Source: Schauerella fraxinea (GTDB lineage Bacteria > Pseudomonadota > Gammaproteobacteria > Burkholderiales > Burkholderiaceae_B). Taken from it: a DNA stretch of 64,000 nt. The notes beneath the pieces were generated by a model. That model saw only the letters and a program-made list of their open reading frames with translations. It did not search any database and was not told the DNA's origin. A program made the translations under genes and the position numbers. Shown here piece by piece: positions 61,601 to 64,000 of this stretch (its first letter is position 1; the number at the start of each line of letters is the position of its first letter). Location: the NCBI GenBank assembly GCA_030849945.1, contig JAVDKK010000001.1, positions 1,364,001 through 1,428,000 on the forward strand. The letters run 5' to 3'.

Positions 61601-63454
61601 ATGTCCAACACATCGACTCGGGGTATTTTTGCGCGGTTCGAACGGCTGATCGATCCCTTCCAGCCAGCCAGCGATGCAACCCCACCTGCGCGCGTCGCCA
61701 AGTTCTATATCTATTATCTCGTTCAGGTGTGGCCGGTGCTGTTTGCCCTGCTCGCCGTGGGCCTGGTTGCCGCGTTGATCGAAGTGGCGTTGTTTCGTTA
61801 TGTGGGCAATATCGTCGATCTGGCGCAGTCCACACCGCCCGGTGCGTTTTTCTCGACCCATGGCAGCACCCTGCTGCTAATGGCCGGCGTGGCATTGATC
61901 GTGCGGCCGCTCTTCATCGGACTGCACGATTTGCTGGTGCATCAAACGGTCAATCCCAACCTGACCACACTGATTCGCTGGCAGACGCACCGCTACGTGC
62001 TCAAGCAAAGCATCGGTTTTTTTCACAACGATTTTGCCGGCCGCATTGCGCAGCGCATTCTGCAAACCGGCAATGCGTTGCGCGATTCGGCCGTGCAGGC
62101 GGTGGATGCACTGTGGCATGTGTTCATCTATGCCGGCAGTGCCTTGATCCTGTTTGCGCAGGCCGACTGGCGGCTTACCGTGCCGTTGATCATCTGGATC
62201 GTCGGCTATGCGGTCGTCCTGCGCGTATTCATTCCGCGTGTGAAGGCCCGCTCGGCGGTCGCGGCAGAAGCGCGCGCCAAGCTGATGGGTCGCATTGTCG
62301 ACGGCTATACCAACATCACCACGTTGAAACTGTTCGGCCACAACGCAGGCGAAGAACGCTATGCGCGTGAGGCCTTGGCGGAAGAAACCGGCAGCGCCCA
62401 GTACGCGGCACGTGTGATCACGGCCATGGACTTCTGCATCATGCTGCTCAATGGGGTGTTGATCGTGGGCACTGCCGGATTGGCGTTGTGGCTGTGGTCC
62501 ATCGGCCGCATTTCCGTGGGTGCGATCACGTTGGCTGTGGGCCTGGCGATCCAGATCAACAATATGTCGGGTTGGATCATGTGGGTGGTCAACGGCATTT
62601 TCGAAAACGTCGGCAATGTGCAAGACGGCATCAACACGATCTCGCGTCCCCGCAGCATCGTCGATGTACCCGATGCGCCGCCGTTGCGCGTGACGGCCGG
62701 TGCGCTGGATTTCGAAGGTGTCGATTTCCATTACGGTAAAGGCGCCGGCTTGATCGACAAGCTCGATCTGCATATCGCCGCAGGCGAGAAGATCGGTTTG
62801 ATCGGCCTCTCCGGGGCCGGCAAGTCCACACTGGTCAATCTGCTGCTGCGCCTGTACGACGTGGAGGGCGGGCGCATCGCTATCGACGGACAGGATATTT
62901 CGCGCGTGACGCAGGAAAGCCTGCGAGCGCAGATCGGCGTGGTGTCGCAGGACACATCCCTACTGCATCGATCGATTCGCGAAAACTTGCGGTATGGCCG
63001 GCCCGAGGCGACCGAAGAAGAGATCGTGCGGGCCGTGGCGCAGGCCAAGGCCGACTCGTTCATCAATGCGCTCGGCGATCGCGAAGGCCGGATCGGGTTG
63101 GATGCGCATGTGGGTGAGCGGGGCGTCAAACTCTCCGGCGGTCAACGTCAGCGCGTGGCGATTGCCCGCATGCTCTTGAAGGATTCGCCGATTCTCGTGC
63201 TGGACGAGGCCACGTCGGCACTCGACTCCGAAGTGGAAGCCGCGATTCAGGAAAGCCTGGATGTACTGATGCGCGGCAAGACGGTGATTGCCATCGCTCA
63301 TCGGTTATCGACGATTGCGCGGATGGACAGGCTGGTCGTCATGGAACGCGGCAAGATTGTTGAGTCGGGCACGCATGCCGAGCTGATTGCGGCCGGCGGT
63401 TTGTATTCGCGCCTGTGGCGCCATCAAACCGGCGGTTTCATGGGCATGGATTGA
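61601..63454 (+). CDS. ABC exporter, fused membrane and ATPase domains
   Basis: 617 residues. Six membrane helices (residues ~40-330) followed by an ATPase domain: Walker A GLSGAGKST, Q-loop VSQDTSLLHRSIRENLRYG, signature LSGGQRQRVAIARM, Walker B ILVLDEATSALD and switch IAHRLSTI. It is a half-size MsbA/MdlB-like exporter acting as a dimer; lipid, peptide or drug substrates are all possible. It starts six bases after the mutarotase stop. Confidence 0.94.
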   Translation: MSNTSTRGIFARFERLIDPFQPASDATPPARVAKFYIYYLVQVWPVLFALLAVGLVAALIEVALFRYVGNIVDLAQSTPPGAFFSTHGSTLLLMAGVALIVRPLFIGLHDLLVHQTVNPNLTTLIRWQTHRYVLKQSIGFFHNDFAGRIAQRILQTGNALRDSAVQAVDALWHVFIYAGSALILFAQADWRLTVPLIIWIVGYAVVLRVFIPRVKARSAVAAEARAKLMGRIVDGYTNITTLKLFGHNAGEERYAREALAEETGSAQYAARVITAMDFCIMLLNGVLIVGTAGLALWLWSIGRISVGAITLAVGLAIQINNMSGWIMWVVNGIFENVGNVQDGINTISRPRSIVDVPDAPPLRVTAGALDFEGVDFHYGKGAGLIDKLDLHIAAGEKIGLIGLSGAGKSTLVNLLLRLYDVEGGRIAIDGQDISRVTQESLRAQIGVVSQDTSLLHRSIRENLRYGRPEATEEEIVRAVAQAKADSFINALGDREGRIGLDAHVGERGVKLSGGQRQRVAIARMLLKDSPILVLDEATSALDSEVEAAIQESLDVLMRGKTVIAIAHRLSTIARMDRLVVMERGKIVESGTHAELIAAGGLYSRLWRHQTGGFMGMD

Positions 63455-63481
63455 ACCCGGGCTGCGCGGCTATCCGTGCGG

Positions 63482-64000
63482 CTACTTCTTCAGTGCGGCG
63501 GCGGTCTCTACCGCACGCGTGTGGTGGTCGGTGAGCACGGGCACCATTTCCTGGGCAAAAGCGCGTACGTCTTTGTCTTTGGCATTTGCCGCTGCCTGTT
63601 GAAACTGTTTCAGCGAGGCGGCCTGGCGTTTCGGTCCGGCCTGCTCCATGTAGGCGCGGTCGAAGGCGTCGCCCTTTTGGGCGGATAGCTTCTTCAACGT
63701 GGCATGGTGCGCATCGCCGGGTCCCACGGGCAGATCGACTTTCTTGTCCATGGCGAGCTTCTTCAAGGCGTTCTCGATGCGGCGATTGTCGTCGACCATC
63801 TGCGCGGCGTACTTTTTGACTACGTCGCTTTCGCCCAGCCTTTCCGCCAATCGGCTCGATTGAATATCGAATTGACCGTCCAGCGCCGCCTCTTTCAGAA
63901 AGGCCGCGTCGGGTGCGGCAGGCGCAGCCGCGTGAACTGCAGCTGTCAGGCACAAGGCAGCGCCCAGACTCAGGGCGATACGGCGGGCGTTGGTAAGCGT
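63482..64000 (-). CDS. DUF4142 periplasmic protein (partial, start outside window)
   Basis: At least 172 codons; the frame is open to the right edge, so the start codon lies outside. The visible N-terminus is a signal peptide (RRIALSLGAALCLTAAVHA). The mature part is a helical, ferritin-like DUF4142 domain: AAFLKEAALDGQFDIQSSRL, VVKKYAAQMVDDNRRIENAL and FAQEMVPVLTDHHTRAVE. Function of the family is unknown. It converges on the ABC exporter gene with a 27-base gap. Confidence 0.88.
   Translation of the reverse strand, partial: TLTNARRIALSLGAALCLTAAVHAAAPAAPDAAFLKEAALDGQFDIQSSRLAERLGESDVVKKYAAQMVDDNRRIENALKKLAMDKKVDLPVGPGDAHHATLKKLSAQKGDAFDRAYMEQAGPKRQAASLKQFQQAAANAKDKDVRAFAQEMVPVLTDHHTRAVETAAALKK

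Noticed and set aside
1..64000. tRNA, rRNA, insertion sequences, integrases or phage genes
   Set aside because: None recognised on either strand; no terminal repeats with transposase-like frames were found.

Overview
The window is G+C-rich, densely coding chromosomal DNA that reads like a betaproteobacterium of the Burkholderiales, most probably Alcaligenaceae (Bordetella/Achromobacter-like). This is inferred from gene content: a Bug/TctC solute-binding protein, a TRAP transporter, a kynurenine-type tryptophan pathway, DUF883/YqjE stress genes, and urea carboxylase plus allophanate hydrolase in place of urease. I saw no rRNA, tRNA, transposase, integrase, phage gene or CRISPR array. It looks like ordinary metabolic chromosome, not a genomic island.

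Layout. 1-9.7 kb: an Fe-S DEAH helicase cut by the window edge, a glutathione S-transferase, an unrecognised 300-residue protein next to an 8-bp tandem repeat, an FAH/hydratase-like enzyme, a periplasmic copper chaperone, a Pmp3-like peptide, glutathione reductase, a YqjE/YqjK/ElaB-type envelope stress cluster with an in-frame gene fusion, and a PAP2 phosphatase. 9.9-19.7 kb: a membrane protein, a first kynU-kynA pair, an M20 hydrolase/Bug protein/LysR set, a split chromate transporter, a haloacid dehalogenase, a DNA glycosylase and two small membrane proteins. 19.8-28.6 kb: a RidA/deacetylase/MHS transporter/dehydratase operon facing an AraC regulator, then a MarR-like regulator facing a DctPQM TRAP transporter that ends at a clear terminator.

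28.7-36 kb: an MFS efflux pump fused to a gamma-glutamylcyclotransferase-like domain, a DUF3772/MscS channel, and a TetR-GST-PrpF-like cluster. 36.2-43.1 kb: a Fur-box-preceded siderophore uptake operon (receptor, binding protein, two permeases, ATPase, FhuF-type reductase). 43.1-55.5 kb: a complete urea utilisation locus. Allophanate hydrolase, urea carboxylase and a GntR regulator read leftward; the UrtABCDE urea ABC transporter reads rightward. Between them lie two divergent sigma-54 promoters and a perfect NtrC-type dyad, so uptake and cleavage of urea should be induced together when nitrogen is short. 55.6-64 kb: a tartrate/isopropylmalate-type dehydrogenase, a HIT protein, a second and complete kynurenine set (kynB facing kynU-kynA), a hexose-phosphate mutarotase, an ABC exporter and a DUF4142 protein cut by the window edge.

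The strongest observations are the bidirectional sigma-54/NtrC control region of the urea locus, the duplicated kynurenine genes, two domain or gene fusions (MFS-GGCT and YqjK-ElaB), and palindromic sequences sitting inside interdomain linkers. No wholly new multi-gene system is evident.
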